Positions 38,311-51,700 of a DNA stretch of 64,000 bases are shown piece after piece. Position numbers and translations under genes: made by a program. A model generated the notes under the pieces. The model ran no database searches, had not been told where the DNA came from, and was given only the letters and a program-made list of their open reading frames with translations. The first letter of the stretch is position 1. Each line of letters opens with the position of its first letter. Source of the DNA: Sipunculus nudus (Eukaryota > Annelida > Sipuncula > Golfingiida > Sipunculidae). Location of the stretch: assembly GCA_026874595.1 (NCBI GenBank), contig CM049316.1, positions 44,965,695 to 45,029,694 on the forward strand, given 5' to 3'.

Positions 38311-39840
38311 GAGGCCCAGATTAGAATCTGGCCCAATTTAAAACTGGGCCAGCCCAGATCAAAATTTTGATTTGGACCGGCCCAGATCAAAATTCTAATC
38401 TGGGCCAGACCAGTTTTAAACTGGGCCAGCCCAGATTAAAATTTTGATCTGGGCCCGTCCAAATTAAAATCCTGTGGTGAAGACTTCAGGATTTAAATCT
38501 GGTCTGGACTGATTTTAAACTGGGCTGGCCCAGATTAAAATTTTGATCTGGGCTGGTTAAGTTTGCAATCCTGTGGTGGACAGATTTTAAACTGGGCCCG
38601 CCCAGATCAAAATTTTAATCTGGGCTAGTTTAGATTACAATCCTGTGGTGGACTGATTTTAAACTGGGCCTAACCAGATCAGAATCCTAATCTAATCTCA
38701 AGCTAGCTTGATTTTTATCATCTTAAATCAGATAATACAGTAACCATTTATTCAAGATACACCATTCTTAAGGTTACAAAACACATAATAAATAAGATCA
38801 TTTAAAATATTTTAATGAGGAAAAAGCTAACAAACAAATGTAATGTTCTTCTTTGGTTTCATCTATTCTTCAAGCATGCAAGTTCACATTTGAACTTCAC
38901 CTTAAGGAACTACCATGATTAATCACAGTTTAGAATATGTGTCAGTTCTGAGACATCTATTTGACTTAGTATCAAATTTTTCAACTTAACTGAGATAATT
39001 TTCTGTTCTGAATATCAAAATTACATGTGTAATATTAAATATATACATGCATAATTAAATACTAGCTTTACTCATTTATTAGTGAACAAAAGTAATCAGT
39101 CTAGATGCTCATTTGGGTGAGCAGCATGACATTGTGCCCTAACATGGGGCTAGGGAGAGGTTTGTGATACCAATTCTGTCATTTTCAATAGCAGAAAATC
39201 CACAGCTGAGAAAATGATATGATTGCTGTCACGTGGCAGTCTCAAAAACAGAGGTGAACATGCGTGAAAATTGGATTTAGAATTTTATTTCAGAGGGTGA
39301 CAAACATGCCGGAGGTTTCACTTTGGAGTTAATAACTTTAAAAAAAGCTAATCTATTAATTGATAACTAATTTAAATTGAAGATAGTTAAATGCTGCAAT
39401 ACAAATATTTTCTACCTTCAATAGTTAAAATGCTGAGTTGGTGAATATTGTTCTCACTGTTCTATGTAAATACATTATGATTGTGTTAATAATTCACACA
39501 AATTAGCAAATATCAACCTAATTTATGTACACTAGATATATATTTTTCTGTTTGCTAAATTTCAGTCACTTAATTTCATGACTTAAGTTAAGGTATCTTA
39601 ATAGATGTTTCAGGGCCTTCTTTCCTTAATATGTAGTATGTTATAAGATCTAGGTCCAATGTTACAACATGTGCAAATTTTTTAATCGGTGACTGGGGGG
39701 GGGGGGGGGGGGGGGAGATCACAGACCAAGTTTAAAACTGGTCTGGCCCAGATTAGAATTTTGATCTGGGCCGGTTCAAATCAAAATTTTGATCTGGGCT
39801 GGCCCAGTTTTAAATTGGGCCAGATTCTAATCTGGGCCTC

Positions 39841-39894
<54 letters not shown>

Positions 39895-42800
39895 AAAGAA
39901 GTAAAATGACCAATGATCCATTATTTTATGTACTTATTAAATAACTGTAAAATCTGCTTAATAGAATTAGACCTAACTTATTGACCGTGTAAATTCAGTC
40001 TGACATTTACATCACACTGGGAGGTAAAGGCAATCTGCCAATGGCTAGTTTATTGAAACTTACAAGTTCCAAGCACAAGGTTCAGTTTAAATGTTGTTCA
40101 CTTCAATCTTTCTTATATCTCTGACACAATTAAAATATTTTTCTGGAAAATATGACTTCTCTGCAGGTTTACACATATACTTGTTTCTGAATGATTTAGA
40201 AAAGGTGCAACCAGTTTAATCAGTTATGAAAGAAAATGACCAATTGATCAATTGGCACACAATTAAAATATATGTATTAATTATAGCAACATGTGAGATG
40301 ACATATTTAGCCTGCATAAAGTACATTTTTGTTCATGTTTTTCCAGAAGAAGGGAAGGAGGATAAGAATATCTTCCGTGTAGAGATCGTGGAGGGAAAAC
40401 GAGAAAAGAAGACTTATACTATGGAGCAGAAGATGTTAGATTGGTAGGTGTCACTTTTTAGCCCTCAGCCCTTAGGCTGATGGGCTTTTGTCGTCACCCA
40501 AGCTGTCCGTCCGTCCATCCGTCTTGCTGTCCGTCCGGCGTCCGTTAACTTTTACCTTGTGAGCGGGATATCTTGAAAAGGATTCACCGTCAGAATTTTA
40601 TTTCCTGGGTAAAGATGTATATCGACAAAATCTCGGTCAAGTTCGAAGATGGGTGACCTTGACCTATTTTTCTACATTTTAGAGCTGATTATAGAAAAAC
40701 ACTTAGATGCTTATTACTCAGGAACCATTTGGTGGATTTTCACAAAACTTACTATGATTATTGGGACTGATAGTCTGTACCTGCTATACAAGTTTGGTGG
40801 CGCCACCTACAATTTCTGATTTTTAGCTCAGCTGACTATAAGTCATCTGAGCTATAGTCGTGGTCCATTGTCCGTCGTCCGTCCGTCTGTCCGTCCGTCC
40901 GTCCGTCCGTCCGTCCGTAGATGTGGCACGTTTTGAAACCGTAAGACCTAGGAATCCAAAATTCGGCATAATGTTAGATGTCCCCAAGATCTCCTACCAA
41001 GCCGAAAACTGGGTCTTTGCAACTTCGTTCCTTTGAGAAATTAAGGAAAAACCTTAATTTTTTGTTAAAAACCTATTTTCACACTTTAGGACTGCCTAAT
41101 ATCAAAACCACTCATCTGTTTTTCCTCATATTTACCATAAATATTCCTCTATATAGTTCCTATGTACATGCCAGAAATTATGTCTGTATTATTTAATTTA
41201 AAAAAGTTCTGGGCCCAAACATAATGCATTTTGAAAAAAATAAGGAAAGATATTTGATCACTTAACACAAAAAATGTTAAAGCTGTGGACCTTTTTTCCA
41301 GTAATATAACTTCAATTAATCAAAATTTAATTGTATACCCAAAATTAGATGAAAATCTTTTAAATTTTTTAAAATATTAATAAAAATAAAAAATTGGTAC
41401 CTTAAATTTTGCCCAACTTTGACCATGGCACGTTTTTTTCCTGTAAGTACTGTGGATTTAATTTTCACAGCATGTTTTTGTCAGCATTTCAACTGTTAAC
41501 ACCAAAAATTTCAAACCAGTTGATCAAAAACTGTAGATTTTAATCAAGTTTTCAAGCACCTTGTAACATATTGTTTACATCAAGCTAGTGTTATGCAGTT
41601 TGCAAAAGCTCAGCTCCCCAGCTTCAGCTCTAAGTTCCTTAAAATTCAGCATACAGTTAGATGTCTCCAAAATCCCCTACCATGCCAAGAATTTGGTCAC
41701 TAGGACGTTATACCTTCGAGATATTAATGAAAAACTTCATTTTTCCATTAATAACCCATTGTTACACTTCAAGACTGCCTAATTTCAAAACCACTGATCT
41801 GACTTTAATCATAAACAATATACATATTTTTCATTCTCTATGCACATCCCAGAATGATGTCAGTATTGCGTAATTGTTTTAAGTTATGGGCCCAAACATA
41901 ATGCACTTTGTAAAAAATCAAGAAATATATTTACTCCCTTAACAAGGGCATTGCTAGAGATTTTTTTGTCAGGGATGTAACATTATTTAATCAAGATTCA
42001 ATTGAATACCCAAAATTAGTTCTGAATTTTTCAAATTTTATAAGTTATTAGTTTAAATATAAAATTAGTACCTTAAATTTTGCCCAACTGTGACCATGGC
42101 ACCTTTGTTTCCCGTGAGCACTGTTGATATAATTTTCATATCATGCACACATAAGGATTTCAGCTTTTTAGTTTAGAAAGCTGAAAGAAATTGGCCAAAA
42201 ATTGTAGCTTTTATTAATGTTTTTTATGAGACCCTGTCAGACTTCAGCTCTCTCCAGCCCCTCTTGAGTCACCTGTATGTTGACCTTGTTGACCTTTCAT
42301 CAAATTATGCACGCTTGAGGCGAGGCATACAGGAATCCAGGCAGCTTATGGCCAGCCACAGTTGATCCAGGTGTCCAACCAAACTCATCTAGTAGTTTTA
42401 ACCAACAACATAACAATAAACAACAAATAAATAAATTTTTATTGGTTTTTAATAACAAATTAAAGAAAAATAGAAAAGGAATTTGTTAGTTTATAATAAC
42501 AGGAAATTAACTTGCAGTTACTGATATTATAAGAATCTTGTATCGATGGGTAGAATGTCACATATTCCAAATAACACCATGCAGTCACCTATGGCATTTT
42601 TCAGTTCAATTTTAATGATAAAGAAGTAAATCATATTATTCATTACTAATCATTAGGGATCATATGAAGGAAATTAATGATAGACAAAGATGCAGTTGAT
42701 AATATTAATCTAGATTCCTACTGTGTCTAGTGTGTACATTGATGTGAAATTAGTCCAAAATGAATTTTTTACAGTTATTTTTTAATATAAATAAAAGCCA

Positions 42801-45566
42801 TAAAACCAGGTACTTATGATCATTATTTAAATGTGTGAATTTTGTATATTCTGGATTCTCAACATCATTGTTTGGTGAAAATTGAATAAATACCAGACAT
42901 GGTGCTAATACTTTGTAATTGTATTTAAATACGAATATGATTATGTACTCCATTATAAAATTTCTTGCATAAAGAATGGGAATTCAGGTAAAAATGAAAG
43001 TATATGAATACTCATGCAAATACTTTCAAAATGTATTCATGAATGCATTCATGAATATATTCTTTAATATTATTTTAATAATCATATCAGTTATATTTCA
43101 TTTTAAACAATCATATGATTCTCTTATTATTTTTAATAAAAATTATATTTGGGACAATATTTGTAATTTTTTTTAATAAATAGTTAAACTCTTATATTAT
43201 ATGTTCTGCTTATAAGTTATATGGCCAAGTCAAAATCTGTGTGACAGTAGTACTCCAATTGTTAATAAAATAAATGAAATCAATCCTCTTCCCTGTCTCC
43301 AAAGGTACTATCAAAATCATACATAAGCTAAACAACAACAACTCATAATACAGCTTATATTTATTACCACACAAAACCAGCATGTGCCTCATTTCTAAAT
43401 AATATTTTTTTATCATATATAACAGCTGAGCGTCGTGACCCATAGGTCCCTTGTTAATGAATTTTTATCGGATTTTTCAACTTTGGGCTTGTGAGCAGAA
43501 TATCTCAAAAAGGATTCACCATAAGAATTTTATTTTTTCGGTGAAGATGTATATTGACAAAATCTCGGTCAAGTTCGAAGATGGGTGACCTTGACCTATT
43601 TTTCTACGTTTTAGAGCTGATTATAGAAAAAACATTTAGAAGCTTATTTCTCAGGAACCATGGGATGGATTTTCACAATACTTACTATGATCATAGGGAA
43701 TGATGTTCTGTAACTGCTGCACAAGATTGGGGGCGCCACCTGCAATTTCTGATTTTTTATTGAATTTTTCTTGGATTTTTCAACTTTGGCCTTGTGAGCG
43801 GGATATCTCTAAAAGGATTCACAATAGGAATTTTATTTCTTTGGTGAAGATGTATATCGACAAAAATCTCGTTCATGTTCGAAGATGGGTGACCTTAACC
43901 TACTTTTCAAGGTCACAGAGCTTATAATAGAATAAAACTTAGAAGCTTATTTTTCAGGAAGCATTTGGTGGATTGTTATGAATCATGGTACATACCTCTC
44001 CATTTTAAATTTATAACTGAGACATGTACAGATATACATCCATGTGAGAACAGATATTTAGTACTTGTTACTGTTACCACCTCTAAACACTGTTCTTTTG
44101 GCTGAGGGCTTTTGTCAGCTTCTGCTGATATTCTAGTTTAACTCTTTGCATATCCCTCTGAACTTACTTTGCATATCCCTCTGAACCTACTTTGCATATC
44201 CCTCTGAACTTACTTTGCATATCCCTCTGAACTTACTTTACATATCCCACTGAATTTATTTAGCATATCCCTCTGAACTTATTTTGCATATCCCCCTGAA
44301 ATTACTTTGCAAATCCCTCTGAAATTACTTCGCATATTCCTCTGAACTTACTTTGCATATCCCTCTGAACTTAAAGGGGCCCAATCACCTATAAAGCATG
44401 TTGAGTTAACATTAAAAAACAGTTTCTTCCCTTTAACATTAATCTGTACCTGCCAAAATATTGCCCTGAAACCGTTTGCTTACTCCTGTAAACGAGTGTT
44501 AAAAACAGTGAACCGGGGGTGATTGCAGGTGTACACATGAACACAGTGCGTTGGGCCGTGTGCTGCGCGGAGCAACAACACGTGCCAATCAGGAGATGCC
44601 TTGGCTGACTTTGCTAAAAAAAATGAAATACATGTTCCCCCGGTGGAAACACGGTGTGTTGCCCTTTTTAATCGGACTCCAGTCACGCGGCCTCTTTACC
44701 GTAAACATACCGTGTTTACCAACATGCAGGACTATAACAAGGTGTTAAACAGTCGAATGCGAAAAAATGAGACTGTGTGCTGGAATGGTTTTGCAGGCAA
44801 GCTTTTGTATTAAGCAAAACTGAATTGATAGTGTTAAAGAATAGGGATAATATTGCTCCTGATTATGTCCCTTTAATTTGCATATCCCTCTTGAAGTTTC
44901 TTTCTTGGCAGATGCAGGTTTGAATCTATGTTAAATTGTCAAGGTAAGTCTTAAAATAAATGGTGATACTTAAAGAGCCCGGGTCAAGCTGTCTGATTAG
45001 AGAATTGCCTGAACCTTACTTAGGGATGTGGTTTGTTATAAGAATTGTCCACGTGTCATGCACAAGTCCAGTATGTAATGAATATGCCATAGTCCATTGT
45101 AGTTTAATCTCTGTGTTGAGCCAAACAGGTCAAGTTTAAGACCATCAGTTTTTACCTCTAGAAGAACGCCACAATACAAATGGCAGTATCATATATGGTT
45201 TGATATTCATCATATGGATAGCATTGGATACCATACAACGGGAAGCATGACGTAGTCATTATTGGCCACACCTTTCTGCTGTGTTGCTAGAGCATGGTGA
45301 TATAAGCTAAAACGCATTTTAAGCAAATTATCATGACATGAAGTGGTAGATCTTGATGGTGTGATTTCCTGACTGTTACACAATCATTTCAGGGTAACTG
45401 CCCACATCGAAGAACGGGATATGACCCGGGTGAAGCAGTCTCACCTCTACCAGCACTACCTGGATCACTGCATCTCTGCTGCCCGGCCAGCCGTCAGCAT
45501 GTTCAACTTTATGAGGGTCAGTATGTGCCTCAGGGTTTGTGGGCAGATTGGTGTTTATAATAGAAA

Positions 45567-45648
<82 letters not shown>

Positions 45649-45725
45649 AGGGTTACCCTCTGTTGTAAAGTGCTCAATGGCCTACAGACTAGGCCAGAGC
45701 GGCTTAACTCTGAAGAAAAACAACA

Positions 45726-45778
<53 letters not shown>

Positions 45779-48700
45779 TATTATATTAGAAAAGCAGAAT
45801 TATCATGAACAATGGAAGTACATTGACCAAGATTATGAAATGGACAGTAAAGGATGATTATATCTAGAGGAGGATTATGAAATGGACAATAAAGGATGAT
45901 TGTTTAGTGGAGAAATATGAAATGAACAATAAAGCATTCATGTATTTGAGCAGGAGCATAAAATACAGAATATAAGGTTGATATAAGTTTGACCCAGAGA
46001 ATAAAGAAGGGTTATTGTGTGTAGAAAAGGAGAACAAAATATACACTTTTGGGAAGTAAACTTCACTGACAAATTCAATTAATGTTGATTTCAGAAACTA
46101 GGGGCAGCACAGACACCAATTATCAGGTAACATAATGAATTATTAAGTAAAAGTGTATCAGGAATAAATGAATTCTTGTTTTGTAGACTCTTAAGAGCAT
46201 GTTTCCCAAGGGGTTTGGTGTGAAGGCTGACTCTCCATACCACAGCCTGGTCAAGGAGAGTAAGATCCGTAAGAAACCCCCAAAGGTGCAGGCGGAGTCC
46301 TTGAAACTGAAGATGAAGGATATCATCATACAGTCCCTGCAGGAGCTGGGGAACCCTGTATCCTTACACTACAACAGCCAGCACGGGGGGTAGGATGTAG
46401 TATAGTGGGTAATATGAGGCTTGCCTATTGCCAGGGGCATCCAGGCATCAGCTTAACATCGGGGCCACACAGGGGACATATTGGAACAAATATAGGTGAC
46501 AATTAGGTGAAATCAGGAAGTTGAGAAGATTTGGCAGACATTTTGACATTTGAAAAGAATTTTAAAAAATTTAGAAATGGTGAAACTGGGAAACAACCAG
46601 GTAACATAGGGAGGTGTCGGATGACTTCAGGACAAATCATTTGGGTGACATGGTGATGTGTGGGCCACCATGGCATTGGATTATGAACCAAAAGATCCTC
46701 AGTTCAAAATTCCATCAGAGCCTCAGAGAACCTTAGATCCCTGTAATGATTTAACTAGATGTTATGAGTTTGTATTATTTCTGTCCAGATTTTTTTTTCA
46801 CTCTAAGATTTACACAAGGTAAATTGCTACATTTCTAAGTCCTTGAAAATGATTTGGATAACAAAACGTAGATGCTAGAATTCACAGGGTAAAAAAATGT
46901 TGCAGTTCACTCTCCGCTCCTCATATGGCATTAGCATGAGTGTTTGCAGTCTTTAACTGTCTTTTTGTCGATTGCTTCTTTTTGCTTAATCCTTGACTCT
47001 GCTGAGTCCAAAGGGATCCGTTTCTTCACTTTGAAGCAGCACATTGCTGTGAAGTACCCGGCCCTGAGGATTGATGTCCGTCCTGGATTGCTGAAAAATG
47101 CTCTGTCCAGAGGTTGCATGTTTGGTCACTATGAATGTGTAAGTGAGACTAAACATTCAAGGAAAAATAAAATACAATTAAGTTCCAGCCTTAGTATTAC
47201 TTTGATCAAGAAATAATTTTTGTGCACATTACAATGAATTATATACTTTTAACTCAAGTATTATCCTGATAATTGATTTCTTAGTTGAGATAAAATGGAT
47301 AACTTTGAAATTCAGTAAGATGGAATCACCAAAAATACATATTCTGACTGTTTGAATATGTGTCACTTTCCTATATTCATTTTAAAAATTTGCTGAATTT
47401 ATTACTTATCACATTATATTGAAACAACCCTGGTAATCTCCATTGACTGATGTATAATGGAGAACCTTTCATTCATATGATCACATAAAAAAGAATATTC
47501 AGTATGTTCAAATAAATGGTGTATTCATTGAACCAACAACATGAGCAACTTTTACTGAATTATTTGTAGGTGAAGGGTATTGGAGGTTGTGGATTTTACC
47601 GAGTTCCTGGGGACTCGAAGGATGAAGTGAAGAAAGAGGTTGCAGAGGAAGGAGAGCAGAATGGAGATGCGGAGGAAGGAAGCTCTGATGATAAAGAAAA
47701 CCAGGTAAAGGTTAAGGTCATGGAAATGGTCTTTAAGCATATTAGTTGAAGATCACAGGGAAATACAGATGGGGCAGAGAAATTAAAATATACTAGATGA
47801 AATGCAGCTTGGAAATGACATAAACCAAACTCTGGAGGTTGAGAAATTACTGAGCTGTCTTTATTAAGGTCAGGATTTGGGATAATAGTTGTAATTAGGT
47901 GAAGAGTCAAGAAAAAAGTCAGCAGGTTATTGAGATTTAGCAGAGAATAAGGATGCCCATGTACAAGGTTGTTTCTATTAAGGTGAACATCCATAGAAAT
48001 AAGTCAAATTAAACAAATTTTTTCAAGAGCTTATTATATTTAGCACAGAAGCTGGAATTTAAATTTAAGGATGACCAGTTACAGGTTTGTCTTTACTAAA
48101 TTCATTGTTACTGGAGATATTTAATCTTATTCAGCAGATAACATAACGATATGGTCTACAAACTTTATTCAGCTTAATAGCAGATTAAAATTAGTACAGA
48201 TGAAGTAAACTCAGAGAATAAGGATGACAAGATATTTTAGGTCAGGACTGTGAAAGTGATAAACATTGAGTGCACAGCAAAAGTAGCAAAAGAAGCTTGG
48301 AGAAAAAAAGAAAGCTGACGCTGATGTCTTTTATTCACATCAAGGTAATGAGAAAAGGGTAAAGTAGGTAAGAGTAACAAATACGGAATATATTTTAAGG
48401 TCAAGGTCAAATTACCATGACTAAGGGATATAATCAGGAGCAATATCATGCCTATTCTTTCACACTATCAGTTAACTTTTGCTTTATACAATAGCTTCCA
48501 GGTAAAACCATCCCCTGCCAGTGGTATCAGTACCCCTCACACCTTGACCTGTATAACACCTTGTTTTGGTTCTGCATGTTAGTAAACACAGTCCAGGTGT
48601 TTCTGTTTACAAAAACAAGGCTGTGTGACCTTTCTGATTTTGCATATGAACGATAGATCCCAAACAATAAGTAGTCCAAACTTGTCTGTACACGGACCTT

Positions 48701-51700
48701 CATTTCCTCTGATATATCTGTGCTGGATGGATATTATGGTCAATGAGCCAAATGTAAATTCATTGAAGAACCTGTCACAGCAGGTTCGTCGATAGGTGGG
48801 GGGGGCCTCAGCTGAAATGACACGGGTAGCATAGTGTGAGCCTGTGTATCAGGTCCCTGGCCTGAGTGAGTCAGGGCATCTACTGATTGACAGGTGTTGA
48901 GTTTCATGTGATACTGCCCAGTCCACTGTTTTTAACACACATGTACAGTAGTAAGTAAGTGGTTTCAGAGCAATCTTTTGGCAGGTGCAAATTAATTTGA
49001 AAGAAAAGACGCTATATTTTATGTTAATTCAACATGCTTAATAGCTGATTAGGCCCCTTTTAGAGTGGATTATTTTTAACTTGTTAGAAATATCCCATTT
49101 GCAGTCTACATATTTAGATGAATGCAAACTCATCAAATTAAATGGATATGGGAGGAAACATAATAAACATATTACCATATGTCACTGTAATATTTATAAA
49201 GGAGGAAGACGGAGCAGAGAAGGATACAGATGATGGCGAAAAGGAAGTCAAAGAGGATGGAGATGACAAGGAAGGAAAGCGAGGTCTGCGCAAGAGGAAG
49301 CAGTCACAGGCATCTGGTGGCTCACCAAAGAAGAAGAAGAAGTCCAACAAAAAGGGCAAAAGTGAGTCGATGTTTTAATCCTACTCTAACTAAAGGGTTT
49401 GGGCATGGTAAAAAAAAAAGAGTTATTTCACTCTAATCACTGTAGAAACCGTTCATTTCCCACCAAGCTCTCTCTGCCTATAGATTCTCACCTGGACGTT
49501 GTCTTCATAGCACTTTTGTGTTGCCTCCCTTATGGAATCCCAGGCATGCAGATATAGTCCGTCCAAAAACCCGTGTCCGCATGTTTTTTTGCGATAATTA
49601 TTTTAAAAATATTCTTTAAAAATGCCCTTTGGTCTGAAGTAGATAAACGGATATTCCGCCGATTTTGTGTAAAGAAGTTATTTTTCATGTAAAATGTATT
49701 AACTTTGCAACTCTTTTGGGTTATTTATGCTGAAATACTGTGAATGGCATCTTCCCGGCACTGCTGGACAGCACATTCCTCCTGGTTACACTCTCCATGT
49801 CAATGGCTGTGTTTGGTGTTTGTTAGACAACAGTGAAGTCACAAAGACATCACAGTGATCGATTGTGCGTCACCCTCCATTGACTGACGTCATAAGTTTG
49901 ACTGGCTTGTTTATTATCAGTTCTCAGGCAAGGAATAAGTTGTAAACGCTGTAACTTGTTTTGTCATTTTTTGGATTATTCGTCTCCTACAAAATTAAAG
50001 CAAGGTAAGGCATTACTTTTTTGCGCAGATAGTCGGCGGAATAGCTCCTGCAACCTTTGGACAAGAAAAGGTTTACACTGCTTTACTTCTATTAAAAGTT
50101 ATCCTGGAAAAACATGCAGACATGGGTACTGGGACGGACTTTAGAAATTTTGCGTAACCCATAAAAGGGTTATGCAAAATCTTAACTCAGTAACCCACTT
50201 GTTTTTCCTAACCAATTTTAGAAAATGTTTTAAAAGATTAAGATAAAAGTGAAACCTTCATTTGTATATTCTAATGAACATTCACCAGTGAAAGGGATAT
50301 TTTCAGAGGAGAATGGATGCTGTATTATGTTAAAGATTGTCTATAATTATCAAATCAACTGGCAAGTCTGGTAAATTAAAAAAAAAATAATACACTTTTT
50401 AGAATATCAGCTTATTCAGGCCACCTAGCGGTCCTACTTATCCTACTTTTTCAACACCTGTCCTACTATGTCCTATTTTTCCTACTTTTTGGACCTAATC
50501 CCTACTTTTAAAAAAAACTTTAAATAAAAATTGGATGAAAGCTTTTTATTCTTGAAGATCTCTCATATCAAATGATAATTGCAAGTGGAACTTCTCTGAT
50601 GCATTAAACAGCAATGGTGTCATTGCATAGCCCCCCCCCCCCCCCCCCTGGTGCACTTCCTCAGATAACAGGAGAGCCTCTGTAATGGTTGTCTTTGTTG
50701 GTACATGAATGTTATCAGCAAGCCTAATTACTGCATGTCCAGCACTGCAGCCAGCTGCATTGGTCATTTTGATGCATGAAGAGGCAAGCCAATTTTGCAA
50801 CACAGGGGTGTTCACTTAAACACACAGGGCTAGTTACTTGATAACTTGATGCAGGAGTGAGGACTACAATGATGCAATACACCTGTTGAGATCAAATGGA
50901 TTTGACCAAACCTGAAAGACTGTCCTGTAACAATGTGTCAGTAGTTTTATGTTGCAGTAATTTTAAGGACAATTTGCAGTGTACTGATTTCCACCATGCC
51001 TGGATCAACACATTTTAATGAAAACTAGTTAAGTTCCAAAGATGAGAATGGACGCAGTCTAAAAGATTGGTGCACTGAGAATAAATGTGGCTATGCCTTT
51101 TGTGTTCTTTGCCATAAGACAGTTGACTACAAAAACAATGGCAAGGATTGGTTACTGGCTCTGTGGAGGGCCTAGTAAGGTGCCAGAACATCCTCAGACA
51201 GTCCATGCTTTAAGGAATGCCTATTAATTGTACAAGGAAGACCTTGAAAAGCAAAGGAAAGAGAAAGAAGCTGAAAAGAAGAGTTTGATGCTAGCAATGT
51301 CAGTGAGAGATTGACATAACCATGCAGCAGAAAGATGTACATGCATAGTATCCAAGCTGCTCAATCTTTGTTAGAATGTGGACAGAAAAAACTGACAAAT
51401 GCCAGTGAAGACATGAAATTTTTGAACAAATCACTGGCAAATGGCTCAAAGAAGAAAAAGCACTAACTGTCTTGGATGACTTGTTACGAAATAATACTCA
51501 ATTAGCAACATTTAGTTAGATGCTAGCATTTTGTACACTTTAAAAGACAATCATATTTTTTAAAACTCTTCAACATAGTATATTTGAACTCTACAACATG
51601 TAATCTACAGGATTTATGAGATACAGAAATTTTCTTTTAATTAAAAAAATTATTTTTGGTGCATCAAAATCATGATGAATAAAACTTTTAGACAAAATGT

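Larger units (their letters stand above)
40452..44135 (+). mobile_element. CCCTCAGCC-bounded dispersed repeat, split by a nested element
   Basis: Starts TTTTTAGCCCTCAGCCCTTA at 40452 with GTCCGTCC runs, and ends near TGGCTGAGGGCTTTTGTCAG at about 44099-44135. Its body holds a tandem unit of about 230 bp (GTGAGCGGGATATCT, AAGATGTATATCGACAAAAT, GAAGATGGGTGACCTTGACC, GGCGCCACCT) before and after the nested element. It starts only 8 bp after the donor of the exon that ends at 40443. Confidence 0.65.

Noticed and set aside
44145-44373. CRISPR-like regular array
   Set aside because: The 23-bp units are contiguous with no unique spacers, and the genome is eukaryotic; it is a minisatellite.
46199-46393. 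Reading the H15 exon on to the stop at 46391 as the normal gene end
   Set aside because: The conserved H15 domain continues in frame in the next exon; read-through is at most an alternative form.
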